Translations under genes and position numbers: made by a program
In this document: piece after piece, positions 9,160 to 18,084 of the stretch
Numbering within the stretch: the stretch's first letter is position 1
Layout: each line of letters opens with the position of its first letter
Notes under the pieces: generated by a model
The model's database searches: none
Told to the model about the DNA's origin: nothing
What the model saw: the letters and a program-made list of their open reading frames with translations, nothing else
DNA from: CAZKBP01 sp964551015
Lineage (GTDB): Bacteria; Bacteroidota; Bacteroidia; Cytophagales; Microscillaceae
NCBI GenBank assembly: GCA_964551015.1
Contig: CAZKBP010000041.1
Span: forward strand, 1-44,454
Reading direction: 5' to 3'
DNA length: 44,454 nucleotides

Positions 9160-11883
9160 ATGAACAACAAACACCCCTGGCACCTTATTGGTACCTCGGA
9201 AGCCATCGAGATGCTGAATACCAACCCCCGCGTCGGCTTATCTCCTCTGGAAGTACAGCAGCGACTTTCTCAGTACGGGAGTAACCGGATCACGCACAAG
9301 AAAGGGGAAAGTGCCTTCAAGCTTTTTCTCAAAGAATTTCACCAACCCTTGGTATACATTCTACTGGTAGCCGCCCTTGGCGTAGGTATTCTCCAGGAGT
9401 GGGTAGAAATGGGAGTAATTATGGGCGTGGTGCTCATCAACGCTGTCATTGGCTACCTAGAAGAATCTAAAGCCCTGAAGGCCATCGCGGCCTTATCTCA
9501 GGGTCTGGAGGCTGATGCAAATGTCCTGAGGGAGGGCAAAAAAAAGAAAGTTTCTGCCTCCGAACTGGTTCCAGGAGATATTGTATTCCTACAATCTGGA
9601 GATCGGGTTCCGGCCGATCTTAGGCTCTTCGCGCAGCGGGAATTTCAGGTAGATGAATCTGCCCTCACCGGGGAGTCTTTGCCCGTAGAAAAGCAAACCG
9701 AGCACTTGCTTGGCGAAGTAATTCTGGGAGATCGCATCAATATGGCTTACTCCTCCACCTTAGTAACCCACGGCACCGCTCAGGGTCTGGTGGTTTCTAC
9801 CGGAGATCAAACTGAGATCGGGAAAATCAACCAAATGATCGCCTCCGCTGATATTTTGGCTACTCCTTTGACTAAAAAAATCGATCAATTTAGTCAATTA
9901 CTACTTTGGATTATTCTGAGCCTGGCGGGCATCACCGTGAGTGCTGGTATTTTGAGAGGCTTTCCTCTGGGAGATGTTCTGCTGGAAGGAGTCGCTTTGG
10001 CGGTAGGAGCGATCCCGGAGGGTCTGCCCGCCGTGGTCACGATTACGCTGGCCATTGGTGTCTCTCGTATGGCCAAGCGAAAAGCCATTATTCGTAAGCT
10101 CCCCGCCGTAGAAACTCTGGGGAGTACTACCGTGATCTGCTCTGACAAAACCGGCACCCTGACCCAAAACGCAATGACTGTGCAAAAGCTCATCACTTCG
10201 CTTCGGCAGACAGTCACCCTGACCGGAACCGGATACGAGCCTCGGGGGGAAATACTTCGTCTCGATCCTAATTCTGACGAACCGCAAAGCATTGAGCCAG
10301 ACCAAGAGCCTAGCTTGGAAGAACTACTGCGGGCAGGCTTGCTTTGCAATGACTCGAGGGTCGTTCAAGAGCAGGGGCGCTGGAAAGTAGAAGGCGACCC
10401 CACCGAGGGAGCTTTAATCACAGCTGCACTCAAAGCAGGGCTACAACCAGTAGAACAGGAAGCAGCTTACCCCAGAATAGATACACTCCCCTTTGAATCT
10501 GAGTACCAGTACATGGCCACCCTCCATCAATATGAGCAAACTCAAATGGCTTATATCAAAGGCTCGGTGGAGAGAATCGTGCCAGCCTGCTCTCACGTCT
10601 TTGACTCGACCGGAACGGGAAGCGAACTGGATGCAGTCGCCATCCAGGCGGAAGTCCATCGGCTGGGGGCTTCAGGACTGCGGGTGCTGGCCTTTGCCCG
10701 TAAAGAAATCCCTTCTCCCCGCCAGACCGTAGATCACCAGGACGTAAAAACGGGACTGACTTTTTTGGGTCTGCAAGCTATGATTGACCCTCCCCGTACG
10801 GAAGCTCTGGAAGCGGTACTTGCCTGCCAGGAGGCCGGGATAGAGGTAAAAATGATCACGGGCGACCATGTAGTAACCGCAACGGCGATTGCCCAAAAAT
10901 TAGGTCTCCATACTCGACCAAGCAGCCTCCCCGGTATCAGTGGCACTGAACTCACCCAATTAGAAGAAGAAGCCCTCCAGACGGTATCTGAGCAAAAGGC
11001 AGTATTTGCTCGCGTGAGCCCTTCCCAGAAGCTGTCTTTGGTCAAAGCCTTACAAGCCCGAGGGCACGTAGTTGCGATGACGGGTGATGGGGTCAATGAC
11101 GCTCCCGCTCTCCGGCAAGCCAATATTGGAGTAGCCATGGGCATTACAGGTACAGAGGTGGTCAAAGAAACCGCAGATATGATCCTGACCGACGATAATT
11201 TCGCCAGTATCAAAGCAGCCGTAGAAGAAGGGCGGGGCGTGTTTGACAATCTGGTCAAATTTATTACCTGGACACTGCCAACCAACCTCACGGAGGGGAT
11301 GGTAATCTTGATTGCTTCTCTACTCGGAATCACACTCCCGATTACGCCGCTACAAATACTGTGGATTAATATGACCACGGCTGTTTTCTTGGGGTCAACC
11401 CTGGCCTTTGAGCCTAAAGAGCCCAATGTGATGCAGCGCCCTCCGCGTGAGCCTAACACGCCCTTGCTTACGTCTCGGCTGATTTGGCGGATTCTCTGGG
11501 TCAGTGCGCTGCTGGTTACGGGGGTTTACACTTCCTACGAGTACGCGATTTTGTCCGGAGCCAGCATTGACCAGGCTCGCACCATTTCTGTGAATATTAT
11601 TGTGTTTGGAGAACTCTTTTATTTGTTCAATTCGCGATCTCTGGAGTTTTCTCAGTTTAAAATTGGCTTCTTTACCAATTCCTGGCTCATCGGAGGGGTT
11701 TTCTTGATGTTGGGACTCCAGTTACTCTTTACCTACGCGCCGATTATGAATCAAATTTTTGATACGGCTCCCATCGGGATCAAATCCTGGATCATCATTC
11801 TGGCCATCAGCACTCTGCTGCACGGCTTAGTGGAGTTTGAAAAATCCTTGGGACGTTGGAAAAAGTATCGCACTTTTGTGTAG
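9160..11883 (+). CDS. P2-type cation-transporting P-type ATPase
   Basis: A complete 907-residue ATP-driven cation pump of the P2 (calcium/sodium-pump-like) class in the inner membrane. Visible motifs are the N-terminal cation-ATPase domain, TGES in the actuator domain, the M4 PEGLP motif, DKTGTLT with phosphorylated Asp329, and TGDGVNDAPAL in the P domain. Compared with SERCA, the M4 Glu (PEGLP) and the M5 Asn/Glu pair (TNLTEG) are kept. The M6 motif reads NMTTAVFLG where SERCA has Asn-x-x-Thr-Asp, so the key M6 Asp is Ala. Calcium is therefore not a safe substrate call. Single-gene transcription is likely, ending near the hairpin at 12010. Confidence 0.9.
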   Translation: MNNKHPWHLIGTSEAIEMLNTNPRVGLSPLEVQQRLSQYGSNRITHKKGESAFKLFLKEFHQPLVYILLVAALGVGILQEWVEMGVIMGVVLINAVIGYLEESKALKAIAALSQGLEADANVLREGKKKKVSASELVPGDIVFLQSGDRVPADLRLFAQREFQVDESALTGESLPVEKQTEHLLGEVILGDRINMAYSSTLVTHGTAQGLVVSTGDQTEIGKINQMIASADILATPLTKKIDQFSQLLLWIILSLAGITVSAGILRGFPLGDVLLEGVALAVGAIPEGLPAVVTITLAIGVSRMAKRKAIIRKLPAVETLGSTTVICSDKTGTLTQNAMTVQKLITSLRQTVTLTGTGYEPRGEILRLDPNSDEPQSIEPDQEPSLEELLRAGLLCNDSRVVQEQGRWKVEGDPTEGALITAALKAGLQPVEQEAAYPRIDTLPFESEYQYMATLHQYEQTQMAYIKGSVERIVPACSHVFDSTGTGSELDAVAIQAEVHRLGASGLRVLAFARKEIPSPRQTVDHQDVKTGLTFLGLQAMIDPPRTEALEAVLACQEAGIEVKMITGDHVVTATAIAQKLGLHTRPSSLPGISGTELTQLEEEALQTVSEQKAVFARVSPSQKLSLVKALQARGHVVAMTGDGVNDAPALRQANIGVAMGITGTEVVKETADMILTDDNFASIKAAVEEGRGVFDNLVKFITWTLPTNLTEGMVILIASLLGITLPITPLQILWINMTTAVFLGSTLAFEPKEPNVMQRPPREPNTPLLTSRLIWRILWVSALLVTGVYTSYEYAILSGASIDQARTISVNIIVFGELFYLFNSRSLEFSQFKIGFFTNSWLIGGVFLMLGLQLLFTYAPIMNQIFDTAPIGIKSWIIILAISTLLHGLVEFEKSLGRWKKYRTFV

Positions 11884-12009
11884 AATGTGGAAAGAGCACT
11901 TTCCGTGATTTACTTTTTGGTAAAGGCAAATGCATCGAGCTTCTCTTTGGGTAGCCCCGAATGTTTGGAGCCTAGCGAAGGGTCTTTGGGCCCGAGTAGA
12001 CCGCTAAAA

Positions 12010-12027
12010 CAGGGGGCTTGCCCCCTG
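12010..12027. terminator. GC-rich hairpin between convergent genes
   Basis: CAGGGGG, a CTTG loop and CCCCCTG form a perfect 7-base-pair stem between the P-type ATPase and the convergent OmpA gene. There is no U-run, so it may be a weak bidirectional terminator. Confidence 0.45.
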
Positions 12028-12030
12028 AGC

Positions 12031-13824
12031 TTAGTCCTCGATAATCGTGTATTCGGTGCGGCGATTTTTAGCGCGATTCACGGGGCTGACGTTGGGCACC
12101 AATGGCTTAGAAAAAGCATAGCCTTTTGTCTCAATTCGGTTGGCATCTACTCCTCTTTCTATCAAGTAATTAGCTACTGAGCGTGCTCTTCTCAGAGATA
12201 GAGCGGTGTTGTAGTTTTGCGTACCGATGTTACAAGTATGCCCCCCCAGCTCAATACGAATAGTTTGATTGTCTTTGAGATAGGTCAATAAATTATCAAT
12301 GGAGGCTTTGGCCGCCGGACTCAGAGAGCTTTGGTCAAAACCAAATCTCACCTCAAAGGCAAATTCCGGAGGTCTTACCTGACTGCTATCATTCACTCTG
12401 GCAATATCTACCCCACTGGGTTTGCTAATCTCCAATCCGCCTTTATCCAATTTTTTAAGCATGGGTTTGGGAGCAGTTAAGGAGTAAATATCTTCTTGTC
12501 CTAAACCAGATTCATCCGAAGAAACATAATAACCTTTGCGATTATCCACAGTCAGTACCAAGTGTACGTCATCATCGGGACCATTGATAGGATAGCCCAT
12601 GTTGCTTGGCTCTCCCCAAGTTCCATCTGCTTGTTTTTCGGATTTAAACACGTCATAGCCACCGATATTTTGATGACCTACCGAGCTAAAGTAGAGTGTC
12701 TTGCCGTCAAAAGAAAGGAAAGGTGCATCATCATTGTAAGGCGTATTGATAGGTTCGCCTAGATTCTCGGCTGGCCCCCAGTCTCCCCCGTTTTCTCGTT
12801 TGCTCACGTAGATATCCAGTCCTCCTACACCACCAGGACGCTCACTGGCAAAATACATCGTGTTTCCATCTGCCGACAGGGCTAGAGAAGTTTCTTGATA
12901 TTTTGTATTGATGTTGTTGTTCAGTTTCTTAGGTTCTTCCCAGATTTTTTCTGCTTCATTGTATTCGGAAACGTATAAATCTCCTTTGGTTTTACGCTCA
13001 TCTCGGTAGAGATAGAGTTCAGAACCATCTGCCGAAAGAGCTGCTCCTGCGTCGTGATACTTTCGGTTAATATTCAGGTTTTTAGGGCTTCCCCACTTCT
13101 CTTTTTCCTCGCTAGCTTCTTGCTTGCTAGCTTGGTAGATGTCTTCATAGAAAAAATCGTCCCCCAAATCTCGCCTGCCGCCCGTGGTATTCTCACGACG
13201 GGAGGTAAAAACCAGAAAAGAAGTATCTTGCGGGATCAAGGGAGTGTAGTCGGGGTATTCACTGTTTACAGGTGCTCCTAAGTTTTCTATATTCGCGCTA
13301 ATGGCTTGTCCTTCCAAGCTAATTCCATTTTCACACTCTTGGATTTTCTTTTTAGCACTGGCTATTTTTTCCTCGTATTCTTTTTTCTTTTCCTCTCTTT
13401 TTTTTCCTTTCAAATCAGAAGAGGATAAGCTATTCGTTGCTTGTTCGTAAGTAGTGATGGCCTTTTGGTAATGATCTTTGGCCTCTTGGAATGCTCCTTG
13501 AAAATGGTAAGCCTGTGCCAGCATATATTCTAGGTCTGTCTGGTGATTGGGATTGGCTGCGTAGACTTTTTCAAAGCGGTGCAGGGCTTCTTTTTTTTGA
13601 TTGTAATTCAGATAGCAAACACCAAGATTATAATTGTAGGCTAAATTATCAGGGTCTGCTTTGAGGAGTTGCTGATACAAATCAATAGCAGTAGCGTATT
13701 CATGGTACTTCATGGTCGTTTCCGCATCCCGACTTAATCTGGCTAATTCTTTTCTGCCTTGGGCAAAAACTAGGGTCTGGTTTATTCCAGATAGCAGGAT
13801 TAATGTGGCTAGTAGTCTTTTCAT
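12031..13824 (-). CDS. OmpA-family protein with TPR and PD40 repeats
   Basis: The order of domains is a signal peptide (residues 1-21), TPR helices (about 28-170), WD40-like PD40 beta-propeller repeats (about 185-430, with the recurring ALSADGxxLYxxS pattern), and a C-terminal OmpA peptidoglycan-binding domain (about 480-597, with the typical NxxLSxRRAxxVxxYL and NRRTEY motifs). This architecture is characteristic of Bacteroidota envelope proteins, several of which sit beside gliding or type IX secretion components. It is followed in the same direction by a beta-barrel gene, and both may serve the outer membrane. An antisense TAnnTTTG match close to the start seems too near to be the promoter. 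Confidence 0.88.
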   Translation of the reverse strand: MKRLLATLILLSGINQTLVFAQGRKELARLSRDAETTMKYHEYATAIDLYQQLLKADPDNLAYNYNLGVCYLNYNQKKEALHRFEKVYAANPNHQTDLEYMLAQAYHFQGAFQEAKDHYQKAITTYEQATNSLSSSDLKGKKREEKKKEYEEKIASAKKKIQECENGISLEGQAISANIENLGAPVNSEYPDYTPLIPQDTSFLVFTSRRENTTGGRRDLGDDFFYEDIYQASKQEASEEKEKWGSPKNLNINRKYHDAGAALSADGSELYLYRDERKTKGDLYVSEYNEAEKIWEEPKKLNNNINTKYQETSLALSADGNTMYFASERPGGVGGLDIYVSKRENGGDWGPAENLGEPINTPYNDDAPFLSFDGKTLYFSSVGHQNIGGYDVFKSEKQADGTWGEPSNMGYPINGPDDDVHLVLTVDNRKGYYVSSDESGLGQEDIYSLTAPKPMLKKLDKGGLEISKPSGVDIARVNDSSQVRPPEFAFEVRFGFDQSSLSPAAKASIDNLLTYLKDNQTIRIELGGHTCNIGTQNYNTALSLRRARSVANYLIERGVDANRIETKGYAFSKPLVPNVSPVNRAKNRRTEYTIIED

Positions 13825-13949
13825 AACTTATGCAAAGTTATTTAAAATTGATATTATGAGGTTGAGTATATTTGTTTGATCTGTGTTATTGACTAGTAAA
13901 TTTTACAGAAGCCTTGCAAACAAGATCATCCAAGGCATTTATAGCGTGC

Positions 13950-15035
13950 TTAATATCTTCTCCGTCCTCCGGGTAATCTTGGGTATCTACGGGTAGTTAG
14001 GATATAATTAAGGCGAAACCCAGTGATAATGTACATATCATTTTCTTTGGGCGTATTTCCTCTTTTGTCTCCAAGATTTCCATAACTAGGCAAATGCTGG
14101 AAAGTCTGACCGTCCGTAGCCGGTAATTCTTGAAAACTAGTGGGATCACCAATAATCCCGTAGCGATTGGTAGGGTTTCCAACTATACCGACAATGTCTT
14201 CTAGGTTACGATTTTCACCCGAAACTGCGGCTCTTGTTTCTGCGGAGCGATCTGAAAGTGCTACCGCGAGTGGCCCTACCTGATCTAACAAATCAAACAT
14301 ATCGGGGGATAATCCTCCTACATCATCTATATGATCAAAGAAAAGCAGACGGAAACCCATTTCAAAACCTAGGTCTAGACGATCACTAATTCTGAATCTG
14401 ACGCCTGCCCCAAGGGGAATTGCGGGCTGAATGAGGGAGTATTTGGAATTATATTCTCCCCCTGCGCGGTTTTTGGTAAGCCCTTGTCCCTCTGTACTGA
14501 GTGGACGCAAATTTACCCAATCTCCTGGCGTGGCATCACTGCCTGTATAGTCTAAAGGGACTTTGGCTTGTGGGTTGTGATAAAAACCAGCAATCCCTGC
14601 GAATAAGTAAGGACTAAAATATCTTCTTCGGTAAAAGCGACCACGACTCGGGAAAATCTCAAAAATGGCCATGAAAGACAATTCAAAAATATCATTTCTG
14701 AAATGGAGATTGCGACCATATCTGGCTACGCTTTCATCTTTCCCAGGATCAGCGGCTACATAGTCATCTCCTCGCAGGCGTCCGTAACTAAAACTACCTT
14801 TTAGGTGAAAATGTGCCCCAATTTTTCGGGTGGCCTCAATACCAAAATTGGGACGAGTAAAAGAAAGTTCGGTGCTGATGCGTTGGCTCAATGGATTCAG
14901 ATCACCGAAATAGTTGAGTGCATTCAACTGCACACCAATTGTCCAGTAATCTTCTCGCCTCGAGTTTTGAGCCTCGGCCTGAAAGTCGAGAAAAATACAC
15001 GAAAGGATAAGAAAGAGTAGATTAATTTTTTTCAT
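13950..15035 (-). CDS. outer-membrane beta-barrel protein, DUF6089-like
   Basis: A signal peptide (MKKINLLFLILSCIFLDFQAEAQ) precedes a protein rich in alternating aromatic and polar strands. The segment YWTIGVQLNALNYFGDLNP and the following FTRPNFGIEATRKIG are typical of the DUF6089 family found in Bacteroidota. ATG 15035 was chosen because it gives the signal peptide at the N-terminus. An upstream in-frame start at 15095 would push it inward. The protein ends in Arg/Gly-rich residues. It lies upstream of the OmpA/PD40 gene on the same strand. Its function is unknown, though the family is predicted to form an outer-membrane barrel. Confidence 0.75.
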   Translation of the reverse strand: MKKINLLFLILSCIFLDFQAEAQNSRREDYWTIGVQLNALNYFGDLNPLSQRISTELSFTRPNFGIEATRKIGAHFHLKGSFSYGRLRGDDYVAADPGKDESVARYGRNLHFRNDIFELSFMAIFEIFPSRGRFYRRRYFSPYLFAGIAGFYHNPQAKVPLDYTGSDATPGDWVNLRPLSTEGQGLTKNRAGGEYNSKYSLIQPAIPLGAGVRFRISDRLDLGFEMGFRLLFFDHIDDVGGLSPDMFDLLDQVGPLAVALSDRSAETRAAVSGENRNLEDIVGIVGNPTNRYGIIGDPTSFQELPATDGQTFQHLPSYGNLGDKRGNTPKENDMYIITGFRLNYILTTRRYPRLPGGRRRY

Positions 15036-15205
15036 AGGGTTTCTTAGATTTTGTAGCTTTATTCGCTCAATCAGCCTTGACGCAATGCCTCCCAAAGGTA
15101 AAAATTTTTGTATGAAAATATAATTTTCGTCTTTTTTTTTAGCTTCTTGATTTATGTACCGTTAAGCAAGAAAATCTTAAAAAACGAACTAACTAATGGT
15201 TAGTA

Positions 15206-15251
15206 CCAAGTAGTTTAGACATAATAGACCAAACTTGTCTAGACTATTTGG
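15206..15251 (+). repeat. 16-bp stem hairpin in intergenic region
   Basis: CCAAGTAGTTTAGACA (15206-15221) and TGTCTAGACTATTTGG (15236-15251) pair over all 16 positions in plus-strand RNA if two G-U pairs are allowed, around a 14-base loop. It lies in the gap between the divergent barrel gene and anmK. The role is unknown: an RNA structure, a protein-binding site or a terminator without a U-run. Confidence 0.45.
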
Positions 15252-15280
15252 AGATGAGATGATAAAAAAGCCAGAATTTT

Positions 15281-15487
15281 TTATGAATGTGGGCAAAGAA
15301 TGTTGGTGTGTAAGGTTCTTTTTCTAGACCTAGACGAATGAGTTAACGTGATAACCCAGTAAAGGTTGCGAGTCTTGTTAGCTTCCAAACTTTGAAGAAT
15401 TCTTTCTATTTCTTGATGAAAGTCTTCAAGCAGACAATACTTCTGAATTAAACTTTGGCGCTTTTTTTCACAGAGATGAGCAACCAT
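15281..15487 (-). CDS. small hypothetical ORF
   Basis: A 68-residue frame in the roughly 515-base gap between the barrel gene and anmK. The first 40 residues are charged and could be helical (CEKKRQSLIQKYCLLEDFHQ), while the tail is Ser/Arg-rich. No family is recognised and no initiation signal supports it. The rest of the gap shows only the hairpin at 15206-15251. Treat it as doubtful. Confidence 0.25.
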   Translation of the reverse strand: MVAHLCEKKRQSLIQKYCLLEDFHQEIERILQSLEANKTRNLYWVITLTHSSRSRKRTLHTNILCPHS

Positions 15488-15551
15488 ATCTTATCAATTT
15501 TTATACTAGAATTACATTTTTGTGTTTTTTTTGAAAATTTAGTCGAGTTTT

Positions 15552-16754
15552 ATGCGCCATAACTTCCAAAGACTGCAAGATATTCTACAAAAAGAAGAAA
15601 AAATTATACTCGGGTTGATGTCTGGAACCTCCTTAGATGGCCTGGATTTGGCCTTGGGTTCTTTTCAAGGACAAGGGCTTGATGTCCAATGGCATCTACT
15701 TCATTTCCATACCCATCCTTATCCCGAAGCATTAAGGAGGGAAATGGAAGATGTTGCTTTTCAAAAAGAAGTCAAATTGGAGCAGCTCTGCCTGCTCAAC
15801 ACACGCCTAGCACATTATTATGCAGAAGTGATTCTAGCTACGATGGAGGCTTGGCATTTTCCAATCAATCAAGTCGATCTCATCGCTAGCCACGGGCAGA
15901 CCATCTATCATGCCCCTCGTTCTCTTCCCGGTCTTGATCGCCAGTCTTCGGCCACCCTACAAATGGTAGACGGCGACCATATTGCCTACGCTACTGGATG
16001 CATTACCCTGAGCGATTTTCGTCAAAAACACGTGGCTGCGGGTGGAGAAGGAGCCCCCTTGGCTACTTATGGGGACTATCTGCTTTTTTCTCATCCAGCA
16101 GAGAGTCGTATTTTACTTAATATAGGAGGGATTGCCAATTTCAGCTATTTACCTGAACAAAAAAATGCTGCCCCGGTCTGGTCTACGGACACTGGCCCTG
16201 GGAATACCCTCCTCAATCAGGTGGTGAAGTCGTATTTTCCAGAATTAACCTATGATCCAGAAGGGAGTATCGCGCGAACCGGGCAAGTAGATGAATCGCT
16301 CCTCAAAGCACTCAAAGATGAGCCTTTTTTTCAGCAAAAACCTCCCAAAACCACTGGGCCTGAATTATTCAACTTAGATTGGCTGAGGAAAAAACAAATG
16401 CAGGCGGCGCGGCTCAAGATTAAAATAGAAGATCTATTAGCCACACTGACGCAATTGACCGCGGAAACGATCGCAGACGCAGTTCGTCTATGTCCTCGAG
16501 AAGATTTGCCTGCTTCTGTCTATGTAAGTGGTGGTGGAGCCTCCAATCTTAGGTTGATAGAAGTGCTGAAAAAAGCTTTGCCAGATTATAAAGTCTTAGA
16601 TTTTGACGACTTGGGGCTACCCAGAGATGCTAAAGAAGCTTTTGTTTTTGCTTTGCTAGCTCACGAAGCGATCACTTACCAAGACTCGAGCGCAGTTTAT
16701 CAAAAAGCGGGTTTGATTCCAGTAAGCATGGGGAAGATTTCTTTGCCCTATTGA
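15552..16754 (+). CDS. anmK: anhydro-N-acetylmuramic acid kinase
   Basis: AnmK converts 1,6-anhydro-N-acetylmuramic acid to MurNAc-6-phosphate with ATP in cytosolic peptidoglycan recycling. The family signatures are clear: GLMSGTSLDGLDLALG near the N-terminus, SHGQTIYHAP, STDTGPGNTLLN, and SGGGASN in the C-terminal part. The length of 400 residues is near the usual 370-400. The ATG at 15552 fits the N-terminal alignment. The 3' end overlaps the convergent membrane-protein gene by 7 bases. Confidence 0.93.
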   Translation: MRHNFQRLQDILQKEEKIILGLMSGTSLDGLDLALGSFQGQGLDVQWHLLHFHTHPYPEALRREMEDVAFQKEVKLEQLCLLNTRLAHYYAEVILATMEAWHFPINQVDLIASHGQTIYHAPRSLPGLDRQSSATLQMVDGDHIAYATGCITLSDFRQKHVAAGGEGAPLATYGDYLLFSHPAESRILLNIGGIANFSYLPEQKNAAPVWSTDTGPGNTLLNQVVKSYFPELTYDPEGSIARTGQVDESLLKALKDEPFFQQKPPKTTGPELFNLDWLRKKQMQAARLKIKIEDLLATLTQLTAETIADAVRLCPREDLPASVYVSGGGASNLRLIEVLKKALPDYKVLDFDDLGLPRDAKEAFVFALLAHEAITYQDSSAVYQKAGLIPVSMGKISLPY

Positions 16755-17383
16755 TCTTCTGACGACACACCAGCTTCAAGCTCGTGCATGCAGGTTTTTA
16801 GCTCTTGTAAGTAATTCCCATAAAGCCGGCGGATATACCATTTCATAAAAGGATACATCAAGAGGGTAGCAATGACGGTTAACCCCAGCGAAATCGCGAT
16901 GATTTCCCATTGCATGGCTTGTTGCAAGGTATGGTCTTCTCCGGCCAGCGTAAAGCCATAGAAAAAGCCTGTTAAGAAACTGATGGGGGTAATGATAATA
17001 CTTCCGTAGAGATAGATTTTAAGGAAAGTGTCCAGTACGTGAATAAGCTTTTGGAGAGAATTTTTCAGATTATCCGAGGTGATTGCTACGGCATTGATTT
17101 GGCGATATTTAAAAAAATAGTATCCTCCTGACAGAACACAAATCACCATAATCATGGCAAATAGTATTTGATGCTCGATTTGGCCGACCAATAAAGTCGT
17201 GATTGAGAAAACGAAAGACATCACCAAGAGCAAACCTACTTCCAAGAAAATGCTTCGATTAATTTTGCTGATGGCGTTTTGGGTACGACCGCTGAGCATT
17301 TCTTTGATTTCGGCAGGACTGATTTGCTGTCCTTGTTCTTCGGTGTAGCTTTTCCAGATATTTTTGAGTTCCTCTAATTCCAT
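16748..17383 (-). CDS. four-helix membrane protein, partner of an ECF sigma factor
   Basis: The first 45 residues are soluble and begin MELEELKNIWKSYTEEQGQQ, a start seen in many Bacteroidota proteins encoded after ECF sigma genes. Four hydrophobic segments follow (about residues 45-68, 73-92, 118-142 and 155-180), then a charged tail. The start lies one base after the stop of the sigma-factor gene, so the two are surely co-transcribed. An anti-sigma or sigma-controlling role is inferred from this linkage only. No classical zinc-finger anti-sigma motif is present. Confidence 0.65.
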   Translation of the reverse strand: MELEELKNIWKSYTEEQGQQISPAEIKEMLSGRTQNAISKINRSIFLEVGLLLVMSFVFSITTLLVGQIEHQILFAMIMVICVLSGGYYFFKYRQINAVAITSDNLKNSLQKLIHVLDTFLKIYLYGSIIITPISFLTGFFYGFTLAGEDHTLQQAMQWEIIAISLGLTVIATLLMYPFMKWYIRRLYGNYLQELKTCMHELEAGVSSEDQ

Positions 17384-17384
17384 T

Positions 17385-17870
17385 TCAATGCTTAAAAATA
17401 ATTTTTTTGAGCTTATTTTTGATACGATTCATTTTTACACGCACATAGTTTTGGGTAATTCCCACGGTTTCAGCGATTTCTTCATAGCTTTTATCTTCCA
17501 GGTAGAGCATCATGATAGCTCGTTCTACTTTACTCAAATGCTTAATGGCTTCTCTGAGTATTTTAATTTTTTCTTCTTGTTCAAAATCGTACGGTTCATC
17601 GGCGATTTGAAGTATGGTCTGAGATAAGGAAGCCTTTTCAGGTTTTTTACTCTTTTTTCGGAAATGCGAAATAGCCGTATTGAGTGCCACTCGGTACATC
17701 CAGGTACTCACTTTGGCTTCACCCCGAAAACGTGGGAAAGATTTCCAAAGCTGAATCAATATTTCTTGAAAAAGGTCTTTGCGTTCCTCCTCATGGTCTA
17801 CGTACATCGCGCAGACTTTGTGCATGATTCCCTGATTTTCCGAAATTATTTGAATAAATCGTTCTTCCAA
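17385..17870 (-). CDS. ECF-type RNA polymerase sigma factor
   Basis: A 161-residue sigma-70 family protein with region 2 (YVDHEEERKDLFQEILIQLW, FRGEAKVSTWMYRVALNTA) and region 4 (LSKVERAIMMLYLEDKSYEE then a helix-turn-helix IAETVGITQNYVRVKMNRIK). Regions 1 and 3 are missing, as expected for extracytoplasmic-function sigma factors. The best in-frame start is TTG at 17870, since no ATG is available upstream before an in-frame stop. The downstream membrane protein is its likely regulator. Confidence 0.9.
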   Translation of the reverse strand: MEERFIQIISENQGIMHKVCAMYVDHEEERKDLFQEILIQLWKSFPRFRGEAKVSTWMYRVALNTAISHFRKKSKKPEKASLSQTILQIADEPYDFEQEEKIKILREAIKHLSKVERAIMMLYLEDKSYEEIAETVGITQNYVRVKMNRIKNKLKKIIFKH

Positions 17871-18084
17871 TGGCTCTTGTTCACTTTGGTTAATTCACTA
17901 GTCGCAAAGAGTGAGCGATCGTTACAGGAGACAGGCTTTTTTTTAGATTAGTTCAAAATTTAGGAAATGCATCTATTTTGTTATCAAAGAGACACACAAA
18001 TCATCAAAAAAGTGATATTTTTGGTATAAAAAGTGCGATTATGTGTCCAAATGATTGCTTCTAACCTTATCTGCCTCAAAGTTT

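Noticed and set aside
11887..12180. 97-residue plus-strand frame after the P-type ATPase
   Set aside because: It runs antisense into the 3' end of the OmpA gene and covers the GC-rich hairpin. No protein-like pattern.
13833..13840. TAnnTTTG match before the OmpA/PD40 gene on the minus strand
   Set aside because: It would start transcription only a few bases before the ATG and lacks a -33 element.
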